A DNA stretch of 64,000 nt from Galeruca laticollis (lineage: Eukaryota > Arthropoda > Insecta > Coleoptera > Chrysomelidae): contig OY998181.1 of assembly GCA_963921935.1 (NCBI GenBank), positions 114,844,957 through 114,908,956 of the forward strand. The letters run 5' to 3'. This document shows, piece after piece, positions 11,097 to 21,737 of the stretch (positions are counted from its first letter, which is position 1; each line of letters opens with the position of its first letter). The notes beneath the pieces were generated by a model that had not been told where the DNA came from, did no database searches, and saw only the letters and a program-made list of their open reading frames with translations. Both the position numbers and the translations under genes were made by a program.

Positions 11097-12573
11097 TTAA
11101 AAAAAAGCAGCCTCTTTATATATTTCAACTAATATGTTATACTCGATATGCACTTGTATACTATCTACACTGAATTTTACCATATTTAAACCTTATTCGA
11201 AACTCGCGCATACCTCCCCCAGATAATGTTGACATCGATATGATTGGAGCAAAACCTTGTCAGTTGTTAGCTGAAATAATTGCGAATTGAAAAAGTCAAC
11301 TGCAGTATGTTAAAGAATCATTTCGATGAAATTATAACACCACTATAGCGGAACAGGTATCTAATGCCTAATATTTTTGAAAAATAAATAGTATGAGTTA
11401 AAATAGTTAGAGTTAAAAATATATTTACCTGCCTATGATATTTTTCTAATAATATAATAAAGTTCATCGAAACAACTGACAGTTGCTTCCTTTACATTAC
11501 ATGGCTTGCCAACAGAATACCATTATCGTCCAGTAACAAGTAAGATTGTTTCTTCTTTTTATACCTATTCTTTTGAAAAGAATATCAACATGGTCTCCAT
11601 AGTGTTGAAGAGTTATATCCACCTACAACATACAAGAATAATTGAAGTTTATAGAGTTAGGTTTATTAGAATAGAGGTACCTATGAAGAATTCAACTTGT
11701 AACATACTTTCAATGAATATTTGGGGTTATTCAACTATTTAACATATCTCTACCTTTGTTCATTATGACCTTACTGAACATAAATTGTCTTGGTACACCT
11801 TCCAGGGCACTCCATTAATTGCTGACTATTGATACCAGAATACATGTGAATTGCTAGAGAGTTGCAAGAAGCCACTTTAAAATACTGTTACAAATTTGGG
11901 CCAATATTATCAAACGGCAAATAAACGACAGGTTGGCAAATTAATTTTGGCAGTTGACGATGCGCGAGAAAGCCATACAACTTGACAACGTTGTAAACGC
12001 AGTTACTGGGAAGAGCAGGCGACGTACATTCCGCATGCAAAGTTTCAAAGGTTGTGAGACTGCTAATACGTACGAGGGTTACACAATATTTTGAATTTGG
12101 ATTTAAAAATGATAAATTGTGGCACATGTATAATGCTATATAAAATCGAGTTAACAAAACAAAATAATATTCATGTGTTCTTTATTATTAATTAAATGAA
12201 TAATGGAATAAAAACCGCTAGATTTTTCTACGAAAATTAGTTTTTTTTGTACAGACATAATTATTTATTGCTTCAAAATCCATACGAGGAATTCTATAAT
12301 CACCCTTTATTGTTCTATGTGATGTAAATAATAAATAATAAATAGATTCCAAGAGATATAAACTTTCACCTTCACTTCCAATTAATGTCTTTCAAGTGGT
12401 CCCTTCATAATATTCGTCATTGAGGTTTATTTGTATATAAATTGGAAGTAGATAAAGCGTACAATATGATAAGGATTGTTAAACGACTTTCTAAATTTTA
12501 CAACGGCCAACAATTTTTCCTATCTGTTCGTAGTAATTGTTAATGACATACCTACCTGTTAAACTTTATAAAA
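11097..12573. other. Intergenic AT-rich DNA
   Basis: The longest frames (about 80-90 codons) lack any family motif or codon signal. Nothing I can support. Confidence 0.45.
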
Positions 12574-13120
12574 TTATTATTCTTAATAATATGTAGTAGA
12601 TAATAATGTAAAAATTCGGATTTATACATAAAATTTGAAAAACAAATTGAGGAAATCGCCTTTAGAGATGGTCTAATAAGTATACTAATAATATAAATAA
12701 AATATTAAAGCTTTTTTGTGGTAGATATTTCTACTTTCATATGTAGATTTTTGAGTTTTTTGCGAATATTTATTATGAAATTAGAACATCCCTTCACACT
12801 CTTTACAGAGTTAGGACTGGCGAAACAAAAAATCTTGGTTCTGGGTGTTATTATTCTTAATAATATGTAGTAGATGATAATGTAAAAATTTGGGTTTATA
12901 CATGAAATTTGAAAAAAATTGGGGAAATCGCCTTTAGAGATGGTCTAATAAGTATACTAATAATATAAATAAAATATTAAAGCTTTTTTGTGTTAGATAT
13001 TTCTACTTTCATATGTAGATTTTTGAGTTTTTTGCGAATATTTACTATGAAATTAGAACATCCCTTCACACTCTCTACATAGTTAGGACTGGCGAAACAA
13101 AAAAATCTTGGTTCTGGGTG
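12574..13120 (+). repeat. Two-copy direct tandem repeat, about 274 bp unit
   Basis: Copy one runs 12574-12847 and copy two 12848-13120. Each opens TTATTATTCTTAATAAT and closes with CTTGGTTCTGGGTG. They differ by scattered substitutions and small indels. Non-coding, with the phrase GAAATCGCCTTTAGAGATGG in both. Confidence 0.9.
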
Positions 13121-13320
13121 CCGTCAATTATTCTTTATTCAGCACTATGTACAGATGTGCTACAAATATTATATTACTCTAGTGGAATTTGTCTCTAATA
13201 TCTACAATTTAATAACGCCTATTGACATTTGTTGCCTTTAATCTATTCACTCATACCACCTAGAAACAAACGCTATAATGGAAAATATGTTTTAGATGTT
13301 CAGGGATCATCAACAGTAAA
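13121..13320. other. Intergenic DNA beside a Sailor fragment
   Basis: No frame seen; it may be 3' sequence of the Sailor fragment. Confidence 0.35.
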
Positions 13321-13725
13321 TTAATGATGTGCATCTACAAATGATTTTTCAAAATCACTTTCTATATCAACTTCATCATCCTCGATATCTACGTCTTCGG
13401 CGAAATTAATAATAATATTATCTACAACAGTATCTAAAAGGAGTTCATTGTTTATAAATTCATCTTCAATCTTCTTAACATGGTCACATCTAACTTTCCA
13501 ATCATTTGCAGAAAGTGTGTTAACAAATTCATTACAGAACTCTTTAACCTTTGTAAAATTGAAGGTAACATTTCGTTTAGCCACATGTTCTTTAAGTGCC
13601 GCCCAAACACTTTCGATAGGATTTGAGACCGGGTGATAAGGGGGTAGCCTTAAAACTTGCAATCCTTATCGAATAAACATTCCATCAATTTTATAAGTTT
13701 TATATTGCGGCTTGTACATTTTACT
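13321..13725 (-). pseudogene. Sailor (DD82E) transposase, C-terminal fragment, second lineage
   Basis: From 13725 downward a frame reads KPQYKTYKIDGMFIR, a TAA stop, then LRLPPYHPVSNPIESVWAAL. This aligns block for block with the element at 3.7-6.1 kb (KPKYK, FEIDQLFIA, LRLPPYHPDLNPIE). The catalytic E is present. The tail is acidic and ends at 13321. The D1 and D2 regions are missing and unrelated DNA starts upstream of 13730. Divergence from the first copy marks a separate lineage rather than a recent duplicate. Confidence 0.8.
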
Positions 13726-13917
13726 TTTCCGCCCAACCTATCTAATATGCGAGAAAAGTATTGTTTTACTCACAAAAAATTTGGAATTTTGAAAAAGATT
13801 TTTCAGTTATTTTCACGTTTTTCATCAAGAACAACACAAAAAAAATGTTTTTATAAAAAAAATCCTGTGTGTATGTCGTCGTCGTCGTTGTCGTCGGCCA
13901 TTTTTCGTTACATGTCT

Positions 13918-14484
13918 TGTTAGCACGATACAGCCTCCGAAGTGCAACAAATCACCAATTTTATGATTGAATATTATTCAGAGCATCTCACAGATGAACC
14001 CTATTGATTTTCAGCTCACAATACCCAGTACAACGGGTGCAATGGTACTTGAAGTACGACATTTTTGTCATTTTTTGAGAAATTTCAGTTTGTTAGCACG
14101 ATATAGCCTCCGGAGTGCAAAAAGTCACCAATTTCATGATTTAATATTATTCAGAACATCGCACAGATGAACCCTATTGATTTACAGCTCACCACAGCCA
14201 GTACAACAGTTGCTATAGTACTTTAAGTACGACGTTTTTGTAATTTTTGGAGAAATTTTAAGTTGTTAGCACGATACAGCCTCCGGAGTATATACAAGTG
14301 ACCAATTTTATTATTTTATATTATTCAGGGCATCTCAAAGATGAACTTTGCCAGTACAACTAGTGCTATAGTACTTGAGGTACCAAATTTTTGTCATTTT
14401 TGGAGAATTTTTAGTTTGTTAGCACGATACAGTCTCCAGCGTGTATACAAGTGATAGAATATTTTTCAGGGCATCTCACAGATG
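13918..14484 (+). repeat. Tandem repeat, 173-bp unit, about 3.4 copies
   Basis: The phrase TGTTAGCACGATACAGCCTC recurs at 13918, 14091, 14264 and 14417 (spacing 173, 173, 153). Each unit also holds CATCTCACAGATGAACCCTA and AGTACTTGAAGTAC-like palindromes. The last copy is truncated after CACAGATG. Satellite-like and non-coding. Confidence 0.92.
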
Positions 14485-14929
14485 CGAAAAAGTTAGTTTT
14501 AATCTTTAAAACCGTTTATGTACAACGTTATAAAGATCCGATTTCAACATTTGTTCACTGTAATATATTTTTCTTTTAGGAAGCCACTTTTTTAATTGTT
14601 GTTTAGTCCAAGCAGTCGTAAGTAATTTTACCTACTACCAATATATAATATCAAACATTACGATACTGATAAGAGTTTCGTAATGAGATACTCTACCGCA
14701 ATAGTGCGCTAATGTAAAATTAATTGGAATGAACGTGTCAAAGTTGACAGTTTGCAGAATGAGTGACAACCGAGGCACATGAATCAACGGACCCATTTAT
14801 TATAAATATAGTCGTAACACTAATAATAATATTATGAATTCAACAAAATTTAATGCATCAATTCATGAATAAAAAATTAAACCTCATTTATTATAATAAT
14901 TAAACACAACACCTGTACAATTACTTATA
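14485..14929. other. Intergenic DNA
   Basis: No feature seen. Confidence 0.45.
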
Positions 14930-15870
14930 TTTATTCCAGCTGACGTGGAGGCAATTGAAGAATTGTATTGTTTAATTTCAATTGAATTTTTTGTAGAAAC
15001 GCTTCCTCCTCCCATTATTTTAGTAGCTATATTTTTTTGTTTTCTAAGGATGTTTCTACATATCCTTCAGCGACACTACTGCATTTCTATCCACCATGTC
15101 TCTTTAAAATGTGCATATCAACACCAGCATCAGCAAGTAGGGTTGCTGATGATCTTCTAAAGCAGTGGCCTGTATATTGTGATGGATTTGGTAGCTCCAG
15201 AAACGTTGCTATTTCTTTTGGAATGCGCCCAAACGTATTGATACCAATTGGTTGAGAAAAACATTTTCGATTTTTATATAAAATAAAAAACCGCTCATGG
15301 ACTATATTTTGAGGTCGAAGTCGAACATATTTTCGGACGTTATTCAAGCAGTCAAAACCAGCGATGTTTCCTCTAGTAATAGCAAATTCTCTTTGAATTT
15401 TAGTCTTAGTATTCGGTATTTTGATCGTTATGAACGTTACTTCGTCAATTACATCACCAAGTTTTAACATCATCAATTCTTCTCTTCGGCAGGCGCCAAA
15501 CACACCCACGATTAAGGAAACCTATAAAAATAATATGCTACATGGAAATGTCACCATATTTATGTATAATTTTACCTTCATCATCCAGAATTGATCATCA
15601 TTAGCTTCTGTCAAAAATCTGTGTATATTTTCCTTTAAAAATATACTGGATTTTTTCGGCTTCTGCCCTTCACTTTTCCGCTTCAAAAAAGCCAATAGCT
15701 GTGAGTATTTACTTATGTCCACATTTTTCTTCACAGATATTATTGTTCTCAGCATACTATAATGTGTCCATAATGATGATGCCTTTTCTTTTCCAGCTTT
15801 CCCAGCAAAATAAGCTAATAAAATTTTCTACGATATATCAAAATTTATCAAGTGTCCACCGTCCAATGCC
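14930..15870 (-). pseudogene. Insect-type Crypton tyrosine recombinase, copy 1
   Basis: A tyrosine recombinase would cut and join DNA through a covalent Tyr link. Minus strand: the N-terminal helical part (15813-15576) reads LLAYFAGKAGKEKASSLW and VDISKYSQLLAFLKRK. A 54-bp GT-AG intron lies at 15522-15575. The catalytic part then reads GACRREELM (first Arg), GHCFRRSSATLLADAG (H-x-x-R), KRHGG and AEGYVETS (Tyr). The Trp codon after HGG is TAG (15087-15089), and a second in-frame TAG lies upstream of LLAYF. Otherwise all catalytic residues are kept. The match to CryptonI is from family memory. Three related fragments lie at 21.3, 35.2 and 36.7 kb. Confidence 0.75.
15522..15575 (-). other. Intron in the Crypton recombinase
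   Basis: Donor AAG|GTAAAA, acceptor TTTTTATAG|GTT, 54 bp. Removing it joins the two coding parts in frame. A similar intron is seen at the same place in copy 2 (about 21685-21738). Confidence 0.75.
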
Positions 15871-15987
15871 AGTTATAAATGTAAGTTAAACAGTGCCTCC
15901 AACGATATAAAAAGTTTCCAAATACGATGCTGGAATGGTTATTTTGTGACATTGTTTTCGATATCACAATAGCTATTTATGTAACCA

Positions 15988-16108
15988 GTTATGAAATGCA
16001 TCATTTTGTGTAACGAGTGAATTTTTTGCGGGACGAGCGAGCTCCGCGTAGCGGGGCGAGCGAGGCCTCGCAAAATGGCACGAGTTATACAAACAAGCAT
16101 TTCATAAC
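15988..16108. repeat. Long hairpin with a GC-rich head
   Basis: Arms of about 44 bp pair: GTTATGAAATGCAT...TGTAACGAGTG on the left with CACGAGTTATAC...GCATTTCATAAC on the right. The head is unusually GC-rich for the region (GGGACGAGCGAGCTCCGCG). A third GCATTTCATAACGT lies at about 16165. Confidence 0.8.
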
Positions 16109-16241
16109 GTGTTTCATACAATATTTTATCTAGTTTTGACAAGAAGAAAGTTTAGTTTACCTATCAATAAAGCATTTCATAACGTTTTATACAAGAATTC
16201 TGCAGGGGTTAACTTAACAAACTGTTCGAAATGTGTCATAA

Positions 16242-16345
16242 TAGTATATTACGTAACGTGTGTTGTAAGAAGCATTTTACGCACGAACGGAAAAGTAATT
16301 CCGTGAGTGCGTAAAATGCGTTACAACACGAGTTACGTACTATAC
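16242..16345. repeat. Long hairpin
   Basis: Left arm CGTAACGTGTGTTGTAAG...CATTTTACGCAC pairs with right arm GTGCGTAAAATGCGTTACAA...GTTACG; about 33 bp per arm with two small bulges. Confidence 0.82.
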
Positions 16346-17161
16346 TTTACATACGACCTACTTGTACTTGTGTTTATAATCTAATTAAGGTATTTAAAGT
16401 ACAAGTAAAAACGTACATCCTCGATGCCCAGCCAAGTTTTATAAAAGTCGCTCCTCGATGCTCAGCTAAGCATCTTAGAAGTTCACCCTCGATGCCCAGC
16501 CAAGTTTCGTGAAAGTTCGTCCTAAGTAGTATTTATTTTTATTAAAAATGTATGTAGAATTACCGGAATTGCATAAAATAGGCTCTCGACTAAAGTGACA
16601 TTAATCCCTTAGATGGATTACTTCCCTCAGGAATCGAACTCCACCCGAGGGATTAAATGGACCACTTTAGTCGCTTGGTGTATAATATACTATTGTTTAC
16701 TAATATAAGATACATTCAGACAGCTAAAAGATGCGGATTGAATGAAAAGGGAGCAATTATCATATAATTGCAAATAACTCTTAGTATTAAATGAAATCTC
16801 ATATCTAATAAATGTTATCTACCATTTATATATAGAATAAAAACGTCAAATATCTAGGTAATACATTTTGAATAAAATGGCTACGTCTATTGACAGTTGC
16901 TGAAAGTGGTTGCTATGGAAGCCGTGCGATTTACTTTACAGCCGTGCGTTTTGTTTTACCGTGCGTAATAGACGTTTTACTTTGATTGCTGACTGTGTGT
17001 TTTTGACTACTGACTGGGGTGGTCGTAGATATTTATAATGCATAAAATAAAATGTGAATTATTCTAGTTGTTCTTATTGTTAGTAGTTCTCTTCAGTTCT
17101 AGTTGTTGTTATTTTTCTATAATATGACATTAAACTTTCTTTTTTTCTCTCTTGTTTTTAT

Positions 17162-17196
17162 TAACTGGTGATAAAATTAATTTTTCATCACCAGTT
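17162..17196. repeat. Hairpin
   Basis: TTAACTGGTGATAAAA pairs with TTTTTCATCACCAGTTAC. Confidence 0.7.
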
Positions 17197-17294
17197 ACAT
17201 AATATTTTTCATTATATAACTGGTTACGAAAAATGTGACGTTTGCTAACGGAAGTCAGTTTTGAAAAATGTCACTTTATATGTCAAAATTAGAT

Positions 17295-17392
17295 AAAGTA
17301 AATTTTGTATACGTGAATTATAAAATAGCTATTTGTATAACAAAAAGTAAATTTTGTATACGAGAATTATAAAATAGCTATTTGTATAACAA
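17295..17392 (+). repeat. Two-copy 49-bp direct repeat
   Basis: AAAGTAAATTTTGTATACG through ATTTGTATAAC is repeated with one substitution, starting at 17295 and 17344. Confidence 0.9.
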
Positions 17393-17690
17393 GGGAGGAA
17401 AGTGCTACTTTTCCACCCGAGGATGACGTCTCGAGGAAGGAAAGGTTACTTTACACCCATGTCATACATATGATTCTTCCGCCTGCCTCAAATAACAAGA
17501 CATTTTTAATAATTTATTTATGAAACTAACAAACAGAGTTAATAAATACTACCATTGATTAAGAGATATTTCTTAATCAATGATACTACTTATTTTACGA
17601 AACTTGGCTGGGTATCGAGGATGGACTTCTAAAATGCTTAGCTAGGCATCAGGGGCGTACGTTTTCATTTGTACTTCAAATCCATCAGGA

Positions 17691-19260
17691 TTTTAACTGT
17701 TACTTTATATCCCTTGGATCGTACATAATTTCTAACATGTGAGACTAAAGTGACCACTTTAGTCTCGAAATTGCAAAAATTATTTCTTTGATAACGTACA
17801 ATGACGTCACTTTTACTTTTCCTCCCTATGGAGGAAAAGTACGACTTTGCTCCCTACAATGAGGCCAGGAAATGTATACCTTGGATAGAGGTAGGCGGAA
17901 AAATACTTTGTCTCCCCTAATGTCACTTTTTTTAAATCGTTTAACATATAAATATTTTATGTACGAAAATCAATTCAAAAAAAGAGTGTAAATTTGTTAA
18001 ATAATTACTTTGGTTTAAGAATTTTATTGCAATAATTGAAACTTACCTTTGTTAATGGAATTGTCGACTTGCCATAGTTTGCCTCATGAAATTTAAAACG
18101 TTCATAATTATTTCACGACACTGCTCACTCAACTTTTTATGAACAACTTTACTTTCTGGAGTCGCTATAACAAGTCAGTATTGCACAACCACGGTAATCA
18201 CACTTTTCTCTGAACTGTAGTATCGAAACGAAGCTTACGAATTCTGCCAGCGAAATGAGTTCTTGCAATCCGCATACGTCTTTGCTACGGCGCATTGGAA
18301 GTTGCCAAACTTCCGACCGCCACAATTAATTTGTCAACCTATATTTACTACCACATAGCATGTAAATAGCATTTTAATACTCACACTGTACTAATTTATA
18401 CTAATTAAACAGTTAACGAGATATTGTTCACATTAGATGTTATAAAATTAAAATCAAATTAAAGATTATCTATGAACAAAATAAAAAATGACATTTTTAA
18501 CGTCAACTGACGCGGAATTGCGCTGTCAGCGCGTATATTTAAGTATGAGAATGTACGATTCGTATGATTTTGGGAACGATGCTCGCGAAAATAATTTTTA
18601 TCAAGTATTCGCAAATAGAACATTCACAGGTTTGCGTATACGTGACGTTGCGAACGATATCAAGAGTAGCGTCTCGGTTGGACATTTAGGGCTGACGAAA
18701 CTGAATTAGGTACCGATCACCACATCCGCAAAAAATGAATCGCCAGTGCGACAGTGATTTTGTTATCGATATATAGAAACAACACAAGCCAAAACGTTCT
18801 TAGAAATATCTTTACAAAAGTTTCAACTTTTATTTTTTTAGAACAGAATATGTTTTTTAACAATGCATGGAAAATTATCATTGATGATGCAAATGGAAGA
18901 TATATAAATTATATGGCAAATGCTCGTAGATGATATACTTTTTAAGTAAATAAACAAAAATAGAATTGCGGAGTGAGGAAAGGAACTCAATTTTCGGTAT
19001 TAGAGTGTCTGCCATCCAGTGCATTACTACAAAAATAGGAACAGGGAGGACGGCAAACTCGAGATCTGACATGGCGCGAGTGACGAGTAGTCACTTTTGA
19101 TATCGTGTTTATAAATTTATCATACCCTTTGTGATAAAAACCATTTAAATAAATAAGAAAAAACATTACAATGTATTTTCAGGTTAACTTTCTGGTGGTC
19201 AAACGATGTACTGGTGCTATTGACATCAAGTATTCTCGTCTATTCTTGACTCAACAATCC
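17691..19260. other. Intergenic DNA with small palindromes
   Basis: GAGACTAAAGTGACCACTTT followed by AGTCTC at 17745-17771 is a tight palindrome. The 73-codon frame at 18488-18709 shows no family motif. Nothing else supported. Confidence 0.4.
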
Positions 19261-19261
19261 C

Positions 19262-19560
19262 CTTACTATGCGGATTGTATTAAAAATAACGATCCTCTGT
19301 ACTGTAGGAGTTTGATAAGACTGTGAGAATGATCAAGGCTTGTGTAGAGATCTTTTGTGTAACTCCAGGATACGTCTGGTATAATTGGTACTTTCTCACT
19401 GTCCCACATCCTCTTGATTGCATTCGCCAGTTCAATGTATTTTCTTTTATCTCCGTAATTGGGTTAAACAAGTTATGTGTATTTTTAGTATCTCCACGTC
19501 AATTGATAAATGCTTCCTTCGTTCGTTTTACTAATATGTCAAGTTATTATTATTATCATT
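19262..19560 (-). pseudogene. Non-LTR retrotransposon ORF2 extreme C-terminal tail
   Basis: On the minus strand, over two frames, the order IDVEI, HNLFNPITEIK, KYIELANAIKRMWDSE, VPIIPDVS and YTSLDHS appears. It follows the C-terminal tail of insect LINE polyproteins (D-x-A-x-P-x-x-H-N ... E-L-x-x-x-I-K-x-M-W ... I-I-P-V-V). No RT domain remains. The clade is not assignable. Confidence 0.55.
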
Positions 19561-20499
19561 ATTATTAATCATATTTTCCGCATTGTAGATAAAATTGTCG
19601 CTCTGTATACGTTCCTGTCTCACCTGGTTCTCTCTCTATAATTCAGCCATTTCTCCTGAAAATCCCTGTGTTCAACATAGCGCAGGAGCATTCAAACCCC
19701 TCTGTCTCGATACTTGAAATCTATTCAGTTTTAAAGACCGTCTGACGCGAGCGTGGTATACTATCGGAAACGTATCGCGAAATCGAGCTTACGCAAATAC
19801 TATGTTTTATATTCTACAGACAATCACGACATTTCAAGTTTATTGATAAATGGACGTATCGATAGGTATGGAGTCATTGCATGTTTGAAGTATATACAGG
19901 AGCATTTTTTATTTAAAACCACATTTTTTTATTATGAATAGTGGTGTGTATATTTTGTATGAAAAGGGTCGTTAGGGTTTGTTTTCACTTATTCGAAGTT
20001 CATTGATTCGGTTTATTGAATAGGTAATGTTTGCATAGAGCTTCGATTGAAAATAAGGTTAGTGAATTCATTAGATCGTTTGCTCATGAACAACATTCTA
20101 TTCCAACAATCGTTAATCAATAATTTAAACAATAATATTTTATGTGGGATACGGGGGACTCATAACTTCAAAAGTTAATTATTAATTTTAAGTTGTGATT
20201 TCTATTTTATATAAAAAACCTATATGACTTTTTTATTAAATTTAAATTTAAATTTTTGTGAATAACGTACACATACAAGAAACTGAGTGTTTCAAATATT
20301 CTCATCAATTCACAGTGGGCTGAAATATACACATTATCAAGAGAAATGTAAGACAAAAGATCTGTTATAAAAAAAGCAAAATAGACGATGAAGTAATGTC
20401 AATTTTTGAAACTATGAAAGTTAGGAATATGAAAATATTATGTATTGAGAGTGATCACAACCTGTCATACTCATAGGAGAGTAACTGAATTGGATTATT
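19561..20499. other. Intergenic DNA
   Basis: No feature seen beyond a short ATT run near 19545. Confidence 0.4.
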
Positions 20500-20509
20500 C
20501 AAGGCTAGC

Positions 20510-21112
20510 CTAAAACAGAGAATGGAAGATAACTTAATCAGTGACAAGTTCAATCATAGTTTGCCCTTTTCATCCGTTGGGGATCTCAAGTATTTTTTGA
20601 AGAGTTTTTGATGGTATAATCAGTAAGTCTATAATAATTCCCGTGCTCTTTAAATTAACAAATCTTATACAAACTGAAATTTGTTCTTTGTGTCTAGAGA
20701 GAGTAGTTTAATAATATGAATTCATATTTGGCCCATTTAGTTAGCTATAAAATTTTGGACTTGATATTTTCACCGAGCATCATTTTGTATTTTATCCCCG
20801 AGATAGTTTTTGTGATCTTTCATTTGAGAGCGTTGTATATCTTGACATAATCAGGTCGAATTTGGAAATCATTTCTATGTATTTTAAAAAGTTACCATTA
20901 TTTTTCTCAAACAACTTATCACTAATTCCACGAAAAGCTGAATTTTGCTCACCTAAAAACTGAATCACGTAGAAAATTATTTCTATAACAGCTTTACAGA
21001 ATTTAGTCTCTCTGTTTGTTACATTTTGAATTTCAGAATCAATTATTTTATTTTTCCACAATCGATATAGAAAGTAAACATTTGCGCTTGTATTTGACAA
21101 CGCAAACGTCAT
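20510..21112 (-). pseudogene. hAT-type transposase fragment (DUF4371 / ZMYM1-like)
   Basis: The 106-aa frame at 20792-21112 contains IIFYVIQFLGEQNSAFRG followed by DKLFEKNNGNFLKYIEMI and FDLIMSRY. This is the conserved opening of the DUF4371 domain found in hAT-related and ZMYM1-like proteins. Downstream, after stops, SRHKEQISVCIRFVN matches the next conserved block. The first catalytic aspartate region is degraded and the C-terminal dimerisation region is absent. No flanking TIRs were found. Confidence 0.72.
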
Positions 21113-21289
21113 ATTTTTCGAGGTATGTCACTTTGTCGTTTATAAGCGACTGAATAAAAAAACGCTCGCTATCCCAATTATTAACTATAAATCAAATATG
21201 CATTGCTCAGAGTATCCAATGTCAACGAGTAAATAACATCTCTCGTTTGAGTGAAAAATTTCCTAAATAATAATCGTATGTGAGCGTGA

Positions 21290-21737
21290 AGCAGCAAAAA
21301 TAGAAGAAGAAAGTAATTGTAGTGATTTTTCATGTACATGTATTGTCAAGAAAGTCGCGGAGAAGTATGAAAAGCAGTACGAACTCTTCATCACATGATG
21401 TAATTCAAGGAAAGTTAGAAGGTTCACTGAAAACGTTATGATGGCTTACTTCAGCGAAAAAGCGAAAACGATGAACTCTGCTACACTTTGGTAGGTGTAC
21501 TTGATGCTACGACCCGTATTATCTGTAAGAAACAATATTGACATCAGCCAATATACGAAGTTAATCGCATACCTAAAACGCCAATATGTAGGATACAAAC
21601 CAAAAAAATCAAGAACTTTCACCAAAGAAGAATTGTTCAAATTCCTCTGTGAAGCACCAGATGAAATATTTTTTTTGAAAATTGGTATAAATGCAATTTA
21701 CGGGCTTTCCTTGTATTACTAAAAATTTTCGTTTATT
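21290..21737 (+). pseudogene. Insect-type Crypton recombinase, copy 2, N-terminal fragment
   Basis: Plus-strand frame with MAYFSEKAKTMNSATLW, a TAG stop, then MLRPVLSVRNNIDIS and KLIAYLKRQ followed by GYKPKKSRTF. It aligns with copy 1 over the same N-terminal domain. A probable intron starts at about 21685 and ends TTTATTAG at about 21738, the same place as in copy 1. The catalytic half is absent because the sequence switches at 21738 to a LINE on the other strand. Confidence 0.72.

Larger units (their letters stand above)
16391..17690. mobile_element. Foldback-like inverted repeat element
   Basis: The left arm (16391-16535) and right arm (17580-17690) are inverted copies. Both carry AAACGTAC, CTCGATGCCCAGCCAAGTTT and GCTAAGCATCTTAGAAGT-like blocks; the left arm has one extra unit. 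The roughly 1 kb interior has a direct repeat and more hairpins but no recognisable transposase. GACTAAAGTG/CACTTTAGTC pairs flank 16590-16670 and recur at 17745-17771. I cannot name the superfamily. Confidence 0.6.

Noticed and set aside
13321..13662. Possible independent small gene with an acidic C-terminus
   Set aside because: It aligns with the C-terminal end of the Sailor transposase, so it is a transposon fragment.
18488..18709. 73-codon plus-strand frame with moderately normal composition
   Set aside because: No recognisable motif, no homologous second copy in the window, and length expected by chance.
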